Positions 9,440 to 21,065 of a stretch of 64,000 nucleotides of DNA are shown here, piece by piece (position 1 is the stretch's first letter; every line of letters begins with the position of its first letter). This stretch comes from Phlebiopsis flavidoalba. Its lineage: Eukaryota; Basidiomycota; Agaricomycetes; Polyporales; Phanerochaetaceae. The translations under genes and the position numbers were made by a program. The stretch is from the NCBI GenBank assembly GCA_035772785.1, contig JAOCPU010000001.1, positions 1,922,001 through 1,986,000 on the forward strand, given 5' to 3'. The notes under the pieces were generated by a model, which was not told the origin of the DNA, did not search any database, and saw nothing but the letters and a program-made list of their open reading frames with translations.

Positions 9440-12400
9440 GGTGGCCGTGGTGAAACAACAAGCAAAGGAGACAGGAGCGGAGGCGAGGAAATAGGGAAAT
9501 AGGAATTACGCCAGGGGAGAATAGGAGGAGCGTGAGTGTGGATAATGGGAGATCCACGAGCCTCACGAAGCGTGAGAGTGGGCGTCGGCCTACGTCGCTG
9601 TCGTCGCTAATTCGTGAGGGTTTTTACTCGAGCTCGACACCGTCCCTGGCACGCGCCGCTGCCCGTAAACGACGAGCGGGGATATCGCTGCAGGCTGTCC
9701 TCGCAGGTGGTCGGCCTGGTCGGGGGGGAAGTGCGCGGAGAGAGATAGCGAGGCAGGCCGACTGCTAATATTTCTGTCTCGCAGGGAAGCGCCCCGCAAG
9801 CCGGACACGCCTCGCCGGCGGGTTCATCGGCACACACGCAGACACACCACCTCCTCGCCCCTTAGGGGGATAATTTGTCTGCATACGGAAAAGAAGAGAG
9901 AGACACCCACCAGAGTCCTGACGAGCTCGCAGTGCGCTCGACATCTGGGGACGAGAGCTTGTGGCTGGACGAAGGAGAGAGAGAAACGAGCGGCAAGAAT
10001 TTGACGAGAACAACGGGGGCAGAAAGCGTTGGCGGCTGTGGCCCACGCGTGCGTGCTTATATGTCCTCCCACGACGCTCATCCCCCCCACTTTGGCTCAC
10101 ACCGCGGCCTCCCCAGCCCGCCGACGACCTCTTCGCCCATGAACTCTGCGCTGTCGACGCGTCCCCCGCGACCGGCCTTCATGCGTATCAGATCGACCGA
10201 GCCGACCCATTCCTAGCATATAGCCAGCCATCTCTTCGAATCCGCCGCCGCAGAGGCTAAAGCGGCCCCCCGACGAAGCTCCGACACATTCATATTCTCG
10301 GAACAGACCACAGCAGGCCCTGGGGCCATCGCGCCAACCCCTCCCACGGCACGGTCTTTGCACCTTCTCAACGCAGCCACACGGTAGCCTATCCTCGACA
10401 GGTCCTCCACGAGGCCAACTCCTGGGCACACCTCGACGGGCCGCCTCCTCGACGCCGCGCTCTTGTGGCGCTGCCCTCTCATCTGCGCTGCCCGGTGACT
10501 CAGTGTTGCTCGCGTTCTGCGCGCCGGTTTGGCCGCCGCGATTGGACCATGGCGTCCGTGCGAAAAATTTCCCTACCCTCGGTCCTTGTGCACAGCCGCT
10601 CTTCTTCAAAGCCGCAGCGCACCGACGTCAGACGGATTGCAAAACTCACAGCTTATTCGGCCGGCCAGTGCTCAACCTAATCTCGCGTGTTACTCACGTC
10701 CATTCTTTGTCCACCGTTGCACTGTTGTTATTCGGTTATTCCTGGCCTACAATAGAGGTAAATATCAACGAATAAAGAACACAATGAAATATACACACTG
10801 CGTAACCCTTTTGCGCACCTGTCGCCTGCAGCCCCGATGAACACTTTTCCCACGGCACTCAGACGCGACCTTTAATGACGCGACGCGTGTTTGGAGCTTC
10901 TTTGCCAGGTGCATTGAGATTGCTGTTTGACTTATGTTTAATATGAGCAACCCCACCCGAACTCGCGGTGTCGAACGCAAATCAGCCTTCGGAGGTGATT
11001 GAAGTACAAGCGTGTTGTTCGTGGCACGCGCGAGAAGGCTCGAAGCTCAAACGTTCTAACTCTCAGGATCAACTTGTCCATCACGCTGAGTCGCGACCAA
11101 CACGCACAGAGTCCCATGAAAGCAGGCATTGTCGCATGAATGAAACTTTAGAGTGAATCAGGATTGCAGTTCTGTCTAATGTACAGGTGACCTATGTGCA
11201 CATAGTAAATTCCAAGAAAATGTCAAGAAGATCATTCTGGCAAGCTCGAAGAGAGAGCTTCGAGGTTGACCTGGCTGTAGTACGTCGCTCCCTAGTGTCG
11301 TCGCCCTTCCAGTACGCTTCCCACTCGTCATCGCTCTCAAGCTGTGGACCATTCTCCGCTGCCAATCAGCACCCTCCGACGTGACATTCGTCTCAGACGG
11401 CAGTCCAGGTCGTCCAGAATCCCCCTTCAGAAGAGGCTGCAGCTAAGGAGAGGTCGTCTGTGGGGACGTCCGAGGCAGCAGCAGAGACAGACGCAGGCAG
11501 CTTCCCTCGGCGGGCGAGGAGTTCTCCAGCTCCCATCCCACCCCATCTTCATCCGGCAAACCCATAACACCCCCCAGCGGTTGACCATCATAGTCCACCG
11601 CACCGCGGCGGACCCACCGAATTGAATATAACCGTCAACCGCCGCACGCGCACGCCGGCCTGGTCCGCATCCTCCTCCCGCCCACAACCACCTTTGTCCG
11701 CGTCGACGCCCTCCATCCCCGCCGCACGCCCGCTTCGCGCGCCGGCCACCCGTCGCGGATACCGCATCCGCCGCGTGCGCGCGTAGCATGACCCGCGCAT
11801 TCACCTGGTTCGCCCACACAAGGGTCCCGAGCGTCCGGCCTCCTTCCCGCCTTCGCCGCCGTCCGCGCGCGCGTAGCGAACCATGCGCGGCCTGCTCTGC
11901 GGTACGCCGATCCTCGTGTGCAGCTGACGGCGTCGGGCTGCGGAACCGCCGGCTCGCCGCCGGGGACGTCGTATGAACGCGTTCTTACCAGGCGACGCCG
12001 ACTGCGTAGCGTTGTTGTTGTGTGTGCTGTTAATGCGTGCGTTTGTGCTAGTCGGGGTGCGAGAAGCGTGCCGAGCCGGGCCTGCGTGCGCGCTCCCAGA
12101 GGACTGGGTGTGCGACGCGGCCGTGGTCGGCGCTGATGAAGAAGCTCGGCGAGTGCGTCGAGCAAGATGAGGCGCACAGGGGCACGCTGTTTGCGCGCTC
12201 ATGTGCGGCGATTAAAGGCGTGGGAGGGTTGTGACGCACTAGGACGTGTCTCGCAAGTGATGCGAGGGTGGGACGTTTGATTTTGAGAGAGGGATGTTGG
12301 ATGTTGTTCAGTGTGGTGCAATGTTCAGGCGAGAGGAGCGGGTGCGCGTCGACCATCTTCGAGCAGCCGATGTGTCGGGAGGGTCCATGATGTCGAGAGA

Positions 12401-13425
12401 AAGCACGCAGCACCATCTAGACCACCTAGATGTGGCGGCAGTTGCACGCATAGCGAGAGCTGCCCATAACGAATTGCGTCTTTCCCCAGCACTAAGGAGC
12501 ACAGTTTAATACACCCCGATCGAACGCATATATGAAGCGTAATGCACCTTTCGCCGACCACCTCCCACAGCTTTCCCTGTGCGCAGCCCGCCGCAAAGCA
12601 CGCGGTCAATTAACGCGTCGCCAGTGGTGAACGTCGCGTCTTTGGTACTTCGGGCGTCGAAGACGGATGATGGAGAGGCGGCGCAAGCTCGTCACAAACA
12701 ATATTCATGAGCTCGTTTTGCGCTTCGACATGCGAGATCCTGCATTTCTTCGCAAGGTCTGACACAGAACTGGAGGACGAGATCCTCTACTGTCAAAATG
12801 CTTGTGGAACCAAGCGCTGCATGAGCACATAGACAGGATGTATGCGCGGACACCCACCTCGTTTAAGGGTCGCCCTATGGGCTGAAGTGGAGAGATTCTG
12901 TAAAGATGATATAGGTGGTGATTCCATCACGCAGCAGACAATCGAACACTAGTATGAGTCGGGTGTCGCGTTCGGTCATCCATAGTGGACACGCAGGGTG
13001 CGGGCAGGGTCCACGATGATGAGAGAGGAGATAAAGAAAGAGACGCGTGAGGACGCGTGGCGGGATGCGCAGGCGTCTGCTTGCACATTACTGTTGGTCT
13101 GTGTCGGACACTGAATGGGCCGCGACCGCCATGACTGAGTGCATAAGTAGTCAGAAGTCAAATGGGTAATTTTAATGAGAAGGATCTCGGATTTAGAGAC
13201 ATGACCCAATCGCGAGGCTACTATTCGGATTCGGATTCTACTTGAACAAGGTGTGTAATATGATGCATCTTTTCACTCACTTACTCTCAATGCCTCTGAA
13301 TTTTTTGGGAATTGTTCCATGTATAGTATAAATGCCACAGTGAACTTTACTAAACTCCTTACCTTCGACATGTCTTCCCCGAGTCTCTCCCAATCCATTG
13401 CATGCACTTCAGGACGGAAGACTCA
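9440..13425. other. 4 kb GC-rich stretch with no identified gene
   Basis: From 9.44 to about 12.7 kb the DNA is GC-rich and open frames overlap in nearly all frames. They give Arg-, Ala-, Pro- and Ser-rich translations, as expected from composition. The longest, at 11635-12177 minus (180 codons), 10097-10609 minus (170) and 12048-12416 minus (122), show no motif I recognise. A TATA-like GCTTATATG lies near 10054. From 12.7 to 13.4 kb composition is closer to average and no gene was found. An unrecognised gene broken by indels cannot be excluded. Confidence 0.4.
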
Positions 13426-14597
13426 TCAGGGGACGTACAATACAAGTCGAATCTCGCACATCCCGATGTAGGCAGCGCCGCCAAGATGCATTGCACATCG
13501 CGCATGGCAGAAACCCGCGTAGTGTGTCGCATACGAATGTACTGTTAGCACAAAATGCGTAAGCGATGTCGCGGATGCACCCCGGAGGGCGCACAGCGCG
13601 TCCTCGAGGAATGTTTCTGGTGGCGCGGCGGTGAGCATGAGTTGACGCGGTTGACGAAGGGGCTCACCTTTATACTGCAGGGATACACCGAACAATTCGG
13701 TCAAAGGTCACCTTGAGGCTATGCCAACGGTCCCCAAGCTTGCTGTCAAAAGCGCCCTTGTCAGGACGCAGAAATCATACATAGTGTCGATATCAATTTC
13801 CAGCGATCGTATGCAAGCGGTAATGGGAGGGCGGGTTAAAATATCTGCGAATATCGTATGGGATGTCGAAGGGCCCGACAAATGGCCCAATGCTCTGTCT
13901 TGACATATGCGCGCATCCAGGCCTGGGAGTGATACTCCAGTCGTCTTCCTTGGAAGAAAACTACGGTGCAGACTAGAGAGCGCGGAAGGGCAGAAGACTT
14001 GATGGATATTCATAATTGGTGACCGGCCGTGGGAAACCCTACTAATTGCAGCTCTAGCTTGTCGAGCGGAATGACATCGTGGGGCGGAAGGGGTACAGAG
14101 TCTATGACCAGGCTGTCAAGTATGAGCCGCCGCAAGCAGGGTAGAGACTTTGCAAAAGACAGGCGACGGCCGTAAGACTAAACCTCAGGAAGGACAATTC
14201 ATAAACTGGTTCTTCTAGACCAGACTCATCATCAATGTTCATAAAAACCAAAACGTTCTTCTTCCCATTCGTGATCCAGGAGGACCCGACTAGAGATCGG
14301 CAAGCCTTGCAGATATGGAACTCTCGCACTGAACGAAGCGCGAGGGTTGGACGATCCCGGATAAACGAGACGAACGCAGCAAAATCAGGTACTGTGAGAT
14401 CCTCGTATGTCGGATGCGGTATACGTTCGACATGTTCGGGAGTTAAGTGGATAGAATGAAATAGCGTTTTGTTGGGCTGGAAGGGACCATGACTTCGTCG
14501 TAAAGCGAGCAAGCTGAGAGTGTTCTTTTGTCCTGCTGCAGAAAGCTGAAGATGTGTCTTATCAACTCCACTGTGGAACGTCCATATTTCGTGCCAT
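13426..14597 (-). CDS. F-box protein with leucine-rich-like C-terminal region
   Basis: The minus strand opens near ATG 14597 and, after a one-base slip, reads STVELIRHIFSFLQQDKRTL, the core of an F-box (SKP1-binding motif of SCF ubiquitin ligases). It continues LALRRSHGPFQPNKTLFHSI with HLTPEHVERIPHPTYED, then FAAFVSFIRDRPTLALRSVR and EFHI. This is the order seen in basidiomycete F-box proteins, where the F-box leads into a count of exposed layers and LRR-like repeats. Later blocks SLEIDIDTMYDFCVLTRALL (about 13770-13830) and TELFGVSL (near 13700) look like LRR strands. The C terminus near 13426 is approximate. The substrate is unknown. Confidence 0.6.
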
Positions 14598-15214
14598 GGA
14601 ACTAAGTAGGGTTAAATCAGCCCAAAATGCCAGGCCACGAAGTCGAGGGAGTACGTACTGTGGTGGGAGTCGTACTAAGGGGAACATGACAGAATGAAGT
14701 TAGTGATGTCGCTTGTAGAAAGGCATCATGTGTATGTACGGGACAAACAAAAAGCTTAAGGGGTACATTCACCTTGCATTCACCGCGAAAATTACGCATA
14801 TGCTGAGATTCATGGTCATTTTGTCATAACCTTAGAATAATTGGAATGCATTGAGCATAGCGTAGTGAGTACATCGCCTGGGCTGGATCACCATACTTGC
14901 GCGAACGACTTTTACTAGTTTGTTCTGCCAAAGTGCAGCTGGGCGACTCAAGCGGGGGCTGCGGAATCACTGTTAGCAACGTAAATATTACTCATTTCAC
15001 GCCCCAATTAGTCATGCTAAAGGCGTATAGGATTTTTGGAACAGAAGGAATATAATAGAACAGGTATCATATAATTTTGTATATACGCGAGAAGGGGAGA
15101 AGAGAGTGGGAAAAAAAAAGAGCGTGAGTGCGTTTAGGAGACTAGAATGTCTGAGAAAACATGTTCTATTCTGCAATTCTGGGAGACCACAGAACAAATT
15201 TAATTCTTATAAAT
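14598..15214. other. Intergenic stretch, nothing recognised
   Basis: Contains the presumed promoter of the F-box gene and the 3' flank of the first aromatic hydroxylase. It is AT-rich from about 15000 to 15230. No RNA gene or repeat seen. Confidence 0.5.
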
Positions 15215-17469
15215 TTACATATCCATATAAGAATTGTAGAGAAATACTGCTTCAAGGCCTTTTGAAGTCGTGGAAAAAGCCCCAATCATACCGTCGGGAC
15301 GGATAACGACAGCAAATAGGTAAACTGCTGTCTTTTATACCGTAGGCCTTTCCTTAGCGTGAACCTCTTCGTGTCCTCAAGGACGAGGTCCACGACTGTG
15401 TCGGTGTATCCTTGGTCTCAAAACTCCGGAAGGCTGAACGGCACCAAAACAGCTTGATGAGCCCTGACGTTACCCACAGACAGAGAGGTAAGGAAAGGTT
15501 CGGTCTCTGCAAGATCGCCAGAGGTAAAGAGAAGAAAACAGGTGTGGAACGAGGGTTTGAAGATATCAAAACAGTCGCGTGGTTCCCATAGTGCCCCGAG
15601 CGGCGAGAGCGGGAGCGTCGGTGTGCGCGGTCGCCCGCACGAACGTCGTGCCCGGGCACACCATACGCGTTCTATGATGCTCTCTGAGTCTGCGCCCACA
15701 TATCGCTCGTCAAAATACGACGTTGCTCCAGCGATAGTTGAGGTCGAGCTGGAAGAGCTTCGTCCGCGGAACCAGCCACGCTCGCGGGCCTCGGCGTAGA
15801 CATCTTTGGAAGCCTCTGCCTCGGCCTCCTTGGGTCTGTTTTAAGCCCCGCCGGATGTCGCTGTTTAAGTTGACTTTTGAAGAGGTCTGTTGTCATCTTG
15901 AGCATGTCGGCCGATGACTGGCATGCGCTCAATCTCGAAGGAGTCGAGGAGAGCTGGCGTGGCGCGAGACCTTTGACGGTCAAAGCCATCTTCCACCCCA
16001 AGTTGAACTGTAGACGTGATGAGACGTCAAGCAGTCTTCAAAAAAGGACATATTTACAGCATCCTGAATACTGGAGTTGAGACCTTGACCTCCAGCGGGA
16101 GTGTGGGCATGACCGGCATCTGGCACTGTTTAAGGCTCCTGAGAAAATGAAAACAGTCATACACATCTCACCTCCAATGACGAATACGCAACGCCCAACA
16201 CGGAACTTCTCTGCCAGTCCGAATGTTTGCCCTACAATACCATAAGTCTCCGTAGGCGTACACAACGGCAGGAAAAGCCTGACCTCCATTCTCCTTGCAG
16301 TTCAGAACTTCTTTGATAGTGAGGTCAGTTCTTCCGGTGATGCGATTGAACTCGGCTTGCAGTTTTGGAATGTGTTAGGGTTTGGTTTTGAGTGGCCCTG
16401 CATAGTCAAACTGCGCGTCGGAAGAATCAACTGGAAACGTCCGGGTATATCCGGTGTCTCGCACGCATGCGCTAGTATCATCAGTGTAAGCAGCGTCATG
16501 TATCAGCCTCAGGGAAAAAACGTACAATGCGCTTTTGAAATCTCCCCAAAGGTACATGTTCTGTCCCATTTCAGGTCAGTATACTTGTCTTATAGCGAGC
16601 GAGGGCACTCACTCCTTTACCCTCGATGCCTTCGAAAATACAATCCACAATAAACATACGCCCTTCGCTAGGCGTTTCGCCCACGAAGTTGATACGAAGG
16701 CTCTTCCGGACTGTGCCTTGAGTAGAAGCGATTAAGTCGAATGTCTGAATGGTCCGAAATTCGCACTCACTATGGCCTCCATCAGCACCGATGATGTAAG
16801 TGAATTTACTCTTCTCGATGATGTTCTTCCCGTCGATGGTCTTAGAAATTTCAGCAATCGCGTACTCTCCTGACTGGTCTTGTTCGACGGATACAAACGT
16901 AGAGCCCGAGCTCTACAGCACCACCGAGAGCTTCAATGTGTTTCCTAAGGATCTCTTGATGTTTCCACTGCCCGAGGAGCAAGGATTGACCCTGAGACAA
17001 GCAGAGTTAGCATTGTTCACTAGCTGAGTTTAATATGCGTACCTCTGGGAAAGCAGGAGTTGGCTCTAATTCCTCGGAGAACTTTACGGTTTTGGCAATG
17101 ACGTAGGGGTCGTCGGGGTGTGTGTACTTGAAAGAGGGGGAGGCCGGCACCCTGCATTCTTGACATCGTCTCCGATGCCCAAGAAGTGTTCGATCTCGAG
17201 AGTGCGAGGCTATAACAGCGTATTTGCATCGAAAGATACTGAATGATAAGACGTGCTGAAGACATACCATGACGCCCGGTCCCCGTTCGGCATTGTGGTA
17301 TTCTGCGTCCCTTTCAATAACGCGCACAGAAACTCCATTCTTGAGCAACGTCAAGGCAGCAACTAGCCCTGAAGGACCGGCGCGCCGACCTCCTTGCCGG
17401 AAAATTCAGGTCACTGATAGTTTCGCAATATTCAGCACGACGTACAACAAGCACGTTAGGAGACGACAT
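15215..17469 (-). CDS. FAD-dependent aromatic hydroxylase (phenol 2-monooxygenase type), copy A
   Basis: Group A flavoprotein monooxygenases use NADPH and O2 to hydroxylate phenols. ATG at 17469 (MSSPNVLVV) runs through a short intron into the dinucleotide-binding GxGxxG region (VGAGPSGLVAALTLL with a 2-nt insertion), then KNGVSVRVIERDAEYHNAER and GPGVM. Later come the DG motif (YIIGADGGH, near 16795) and FRVGRCVFVIG. After an intron the second flavin-binding motif reads DAGHAHTPAGGQGLNSSIQ (about 16070-16130), followed by FNLGWKMALTVKGLA. The C-terminal thioredoxin-fold dimerisation domain ends VVIRPDGMIGAFSTTSKGLE, with stop TAA at 15215-15217. All catalytic landmarks are present, so this copy looks functional apart from several small indels. 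It is the downstream partner of a tandem duplicate at 18.4-20.5 kb on the same strand. Confidence 0.85.
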
Positions 17470-18431
17470 TTGCGCTGAGAGCAAGAGATGGGTAGAGAAC
17501 AGTTTTTGAGCTTGAAGTGAGGCCGCCAGTAAACTAGTAACTGTTGGTCATATATACGCAACTTCACGCCTTCAAAGACATTCCAGAGCAGGCCGGGTCG
17601 AGCTGCGCGACTGACGAGCGCAGTCGGCAGTCTCTGATGTGCATTGTGGCACGTTTCATTTCGGAGAGCTATATGTCGATTCGGACGAGATGTCTTTGCT
17701 TGCCTCTAGCCACCGGGGCCCGTAGCCTGTTCTATCAGATGATGGCGCCTATGACTGCCGGTCTTCCCATTCAAACTTGCAGTCCCGTCGCGTCCTTCCG
17801 GCAGACCTGCGGTTCAGAGTCGCCGCAGTGTGTCTGCATGTCCAAAGAGGTGTCCAGTACCTTTTTCGACAGCAAGAACCTAACGACGAACTGATGACCA
17901 GTGTGTGACCCTTGTAAGTGTGGCCGACGGGCTCAATTATCAGCGCCCGTCCGGCACGACGGCAGGCCTCCCCACGGCCGAGAAAGTACCTGAGAACGAT
18001 CCTATTATTAGCAAAGAGTATAAGGAGCAGGTAATCAATCGTACGTATAGGATGTGTACGAACTCAAAAGGTTGCCGCGATTGTCATTTTACTTCTCGCA
18101 GCCCGGGGGGGTCACCCTGAGAATCAACCCTTGGCGCAGCAAGGAGTAAACATCGCATAAATGGGACAAAGCCGAGCCATGTACTTGTCATATGTGCGTA
18201 AGCATGCGAAAAATAATGGTTTCACGAGACCACGAAATGTGCTCGAACTCGGAAGAAACGCGGACAGACCGGAATCAAACAAGCGCCGTTGGTCCACGTT
18301 GGTCCCAGCTGCCTCGCCATCACTGGAACATAACGAGCTTATGTCATTCACACCGCGGATGAAAGGACATCACAGATGGCGTCGCGCATGAGTACAGAAA
18401 GAGTATTGTCTCCATGGCTTTATTGCGACCA
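17470..18431. other. Spacer between the two hydroxylase copies
   Basis: About 960 bases. Plus-strand open frames (17544-17894, 17905-18120, 18161-18391) and their minus-strand overlaps show no motif I know. It contains the promoter of copy A. A decayed gene fragment is possible but unsupported. Confidence 0.4.
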
Positions 18432-20522
18432 TCACAAAAATACCGGACAAATACTTCTCACCAAGCCTTCACTGGAAATGGCGAATGCACCGATCATACC
18501 GTCGGGACGAACCATGACCGCGATAGGGGTGTTGTTGCCTATGAGACCGTAATCTTCGTGAGCGTATCCCTTCGTATCCTCTAAGACGAGATCAACTCCG
18601 TCTAGAGTCCCGCTCATGGCTGCCCCAGAAGGTACGATGATCAGCACCTTGAATAGGCCCGACGGCCATCCGGCCAAGGAGTGGAGGAACGGCTTTGAGG
18701 TGGGCGAGGTCACCCGGAGAGAAAAGGAGGAGAACAGTGTGGAAGGAGGGCTTGAAGATGTCAAACAGCCTCATCGCTGCACCGTTTCCCGCGGGCGCTA
18801 GGGCCACAAGGCCGGGCGTGCGTCGGGGCGCGCGGTCTCCCGCACGAACGTCGTGGCCAGGGACACCATAGGCAATCCCGCGCATTGTTTGCGGCCAAGA
18901 ACCGCTCGTCCAGGGACGACCGTGCTCCAGCGATAGTTGAGGTCGAGCTGGAAGAGCTTTCTGCCACGGAACCATCCGCGTTCGCGTGCATCTGCACCGG
19001 CATCGGCAGCCGCAGCTTCGGCCTCCTTGGCCAGTTGAATCTTCTCTTGAGTATCCGTGTTGAAGGCATTTTTGAAAAGGTCCGTGGTAATCTTGAGCAT
19101 GTCGGCAATAACGGGCATCCGCTCGATTTCAAAGGACTCCAGGACGGGCCGGAGTGGCAAGCCCTTTGACCGCAAGAGCCACTTTCCAGCCCAGGTTGAA
19201 CTACATTACCAGTTCAGTGTGCTGAGACAATTAACGACATCAGACATACCTCCGATGATGAATGTACGACCCACACGGAACTTCTCCGCCATTCGGATGT
19301 TAGCCCTTGCAGACTATTGAGATGAACGTTCACATGTTTTATGTTGGGTCATTTCACTGACCTCCATTCACCCTGCCAATTAGTGACTTCATTGATTGTG
19401 AGGTCAGACCTGCCGGTAACCCTGGAAAAATTCCGCTGATGCAACGTGGACATATTGGGGGTGGCATTGAGCGCGGCATAGTCGATATTTGGACCGGAAA
19501 GGATCATCTGGAAATGCCCTGCGGAGCCGGTATCTCTGATGCTCGCGCTATAGTACAAGCGTAAGCAAGAGTCCGTGAAGTAGTGAGCGGGGGACTCACA
19601 AAGCTGTTTTGACGTCCCCCCAAAGATATAGATCCTAGGCTTTCATGAGCACACTCCTATCATGCATCCAGATAAGCACATACACCTTTACCCTCGATTC
19701 CTCCCACGGCGCAGTCGATGATATACATCCGTCCTTCGTCATGAGTCTCGCCGACGAAATTCATCTCAAGGCTCTTCCGCACAGCACCTGAATACTAATG
19801 AGTACATCATCCCCGTCACATTCTGTAGACTTACTGCGGCCGCCATCTGCTCCAATGACGTACAAATAGATGCTCTGCTCGCTGGTTATCTCTCCATTCA
19901 CGGTCTTAACAATTTCGACCGTGACTTCGGCATCGTTTTGCTTGACGGATGTGAGAGCAGACCCCAGCTCAACGACGCCTCCAAGAGCCTCAATATGTTT
20001 CCTCAACACGGCCTGATGCTTCCACTGTCCGAGCACGATGGAACGCCCCTAAGAGTACCGTTGCATAAGACAGACGGTCGAATAAATGGACAAGAAAGTA
20101 CTTCGGGGGAACGAAGGAGTCTCCTCCAACTCCTCGGAGACTTGCACCGTCTTGATTATGCGATGGGGGTCATTAGGGTCGTGAATTTGGAAGAAAGGCG
20201 AGCGAGCACCGGCTCCCTTTACATCGTCGCCGACACCCAAGAAATGCTCAATTTCGAGGGTACGAGGCTAAGAGATGGCGAATCAGCGCGTAATGTCGAA
20301 CAGGGTAGGTCAGTACTACGCACCATGACACCAGGGCCACGCTCTCCGTGATGGTGCTGGGGATCCCTCTCAATGATGCGTACTGGAACCCCGTTTCTTG
20401 AGCAGAGTCAAGGCAGCGATCAACCCAGCGGGGCCAGCGCCGACCTACGTAGGTAAAGTTGTCAGCGCAGACACAGACGATGTCAACATTGAACCCACCA
20501 CGAGAACTTTAGCAGAGGACAT
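18432..20522 (-). CDS. FAD-dependent aromatic hydroxylase, copy B, missing the second flavin-motif exon
   Basis: Paralogue of copy A with the same exon order. ATG at 20522 (MSSAKVLVV) leads to VGAGPAGLIAALTLL, RGPGVM, PRTLEIEHFLGVGDDVKGAG and ARSPFFQIHDPNDPHRI. Next come WKHQAVLRKHIEALGGVVEL, the DG motif YVIGADGGRS, SLEMNFVGETHDEGRMYIID and SARLYYSASIRDTGSAGH-like sequence, then KFRVGRTFIIG. Here copy A has a 62-nt exon for DAGHAHTPAGGQGLN. Copy B has only about 50 bases of intron-like sequence (19200-19252) before FNLGWKVALAVKGLA, so the motif is absent and the frame would shift. The C-terminal domain is intact: YGLIGNNTPIAVMVRPDGMI, stop at 18432-18434. Without the motif the protein should not hold FAD properly. 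A deletion in the assembly is the alternative. Confidence 0.85.
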
Positions 20523-21065
20523 GAGATCGACTGTTGAAGATGTGTGCAGTTTGGTGAGTAGTGTGACAGCAGTTGTACTTGTTCGGCCCTGTTGTCGTCC
20601 CTTTTATTTAGGACAAAAATTCATCAGGAATGCTTCAGACTGGAGCCGAACAACGCAACCGCCGATTGAACACACCGAACTTCCCTATGGGCGGTGAGCG
20701 GGGAGAAGCACCTCCAATGTTGTGTCGCCTGTACATTGACTGCCGCGTCACGACGGCTTACGCTATGCCACAGGACTAGGACACAGTATGGGGCTGCTAC
20801 GCGAAGGATCACGAGACGGAGCTATTCTTGTCAATTCATGTAACTGTTTCGAAAGGGAATCCGGTCGTGGAACCACCGGAGAACCAGATGTCAAAGTGCA
20901 AGCCGTTGTCCCATGCACTTACGAGGCCATTCGCGTCCTCTCGGCACCCAACCTCACTCCAGCGCCGGCAAGTTTGATGCGCCCTGGCTTTTGTGGCATC
21001 CCTGTGACTTCGAAAGATAAAGTACTCATTTACAGTTTCCAAAAATGCGACTATTGGTACAACAC
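20523..21065. other. Spacer between hydroxylase copy B and Hid-1 gene
   Basis: Open frames on both strands (20788-21069 plus, 20836-21042 minus) are unrecognised. The region holds the promoter of copy B and the 3' flank of the Hid-1 gene. Confidence 0.4.

Noticed and set aside
8730..9566. 278-codon Pro/His/Arg-rich minus-strand frame
   Set aside because: It is an alternative phase of the S/T-rich ectodomain; the Ser/Thr reading connects to a transmembrane helix and is preferred.
9560..12660. Many overlapping frames of 100-180 codons on both strands
   Set aside because: They overlap in several phases with biased Arg/Ala/Pro composition and carry no recognisable motif.
17470..18431. Possible third gene between the hydroxylase copies
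   Set aside because: No frame gave a recognisable motif or a consistent exon chain on either strand.
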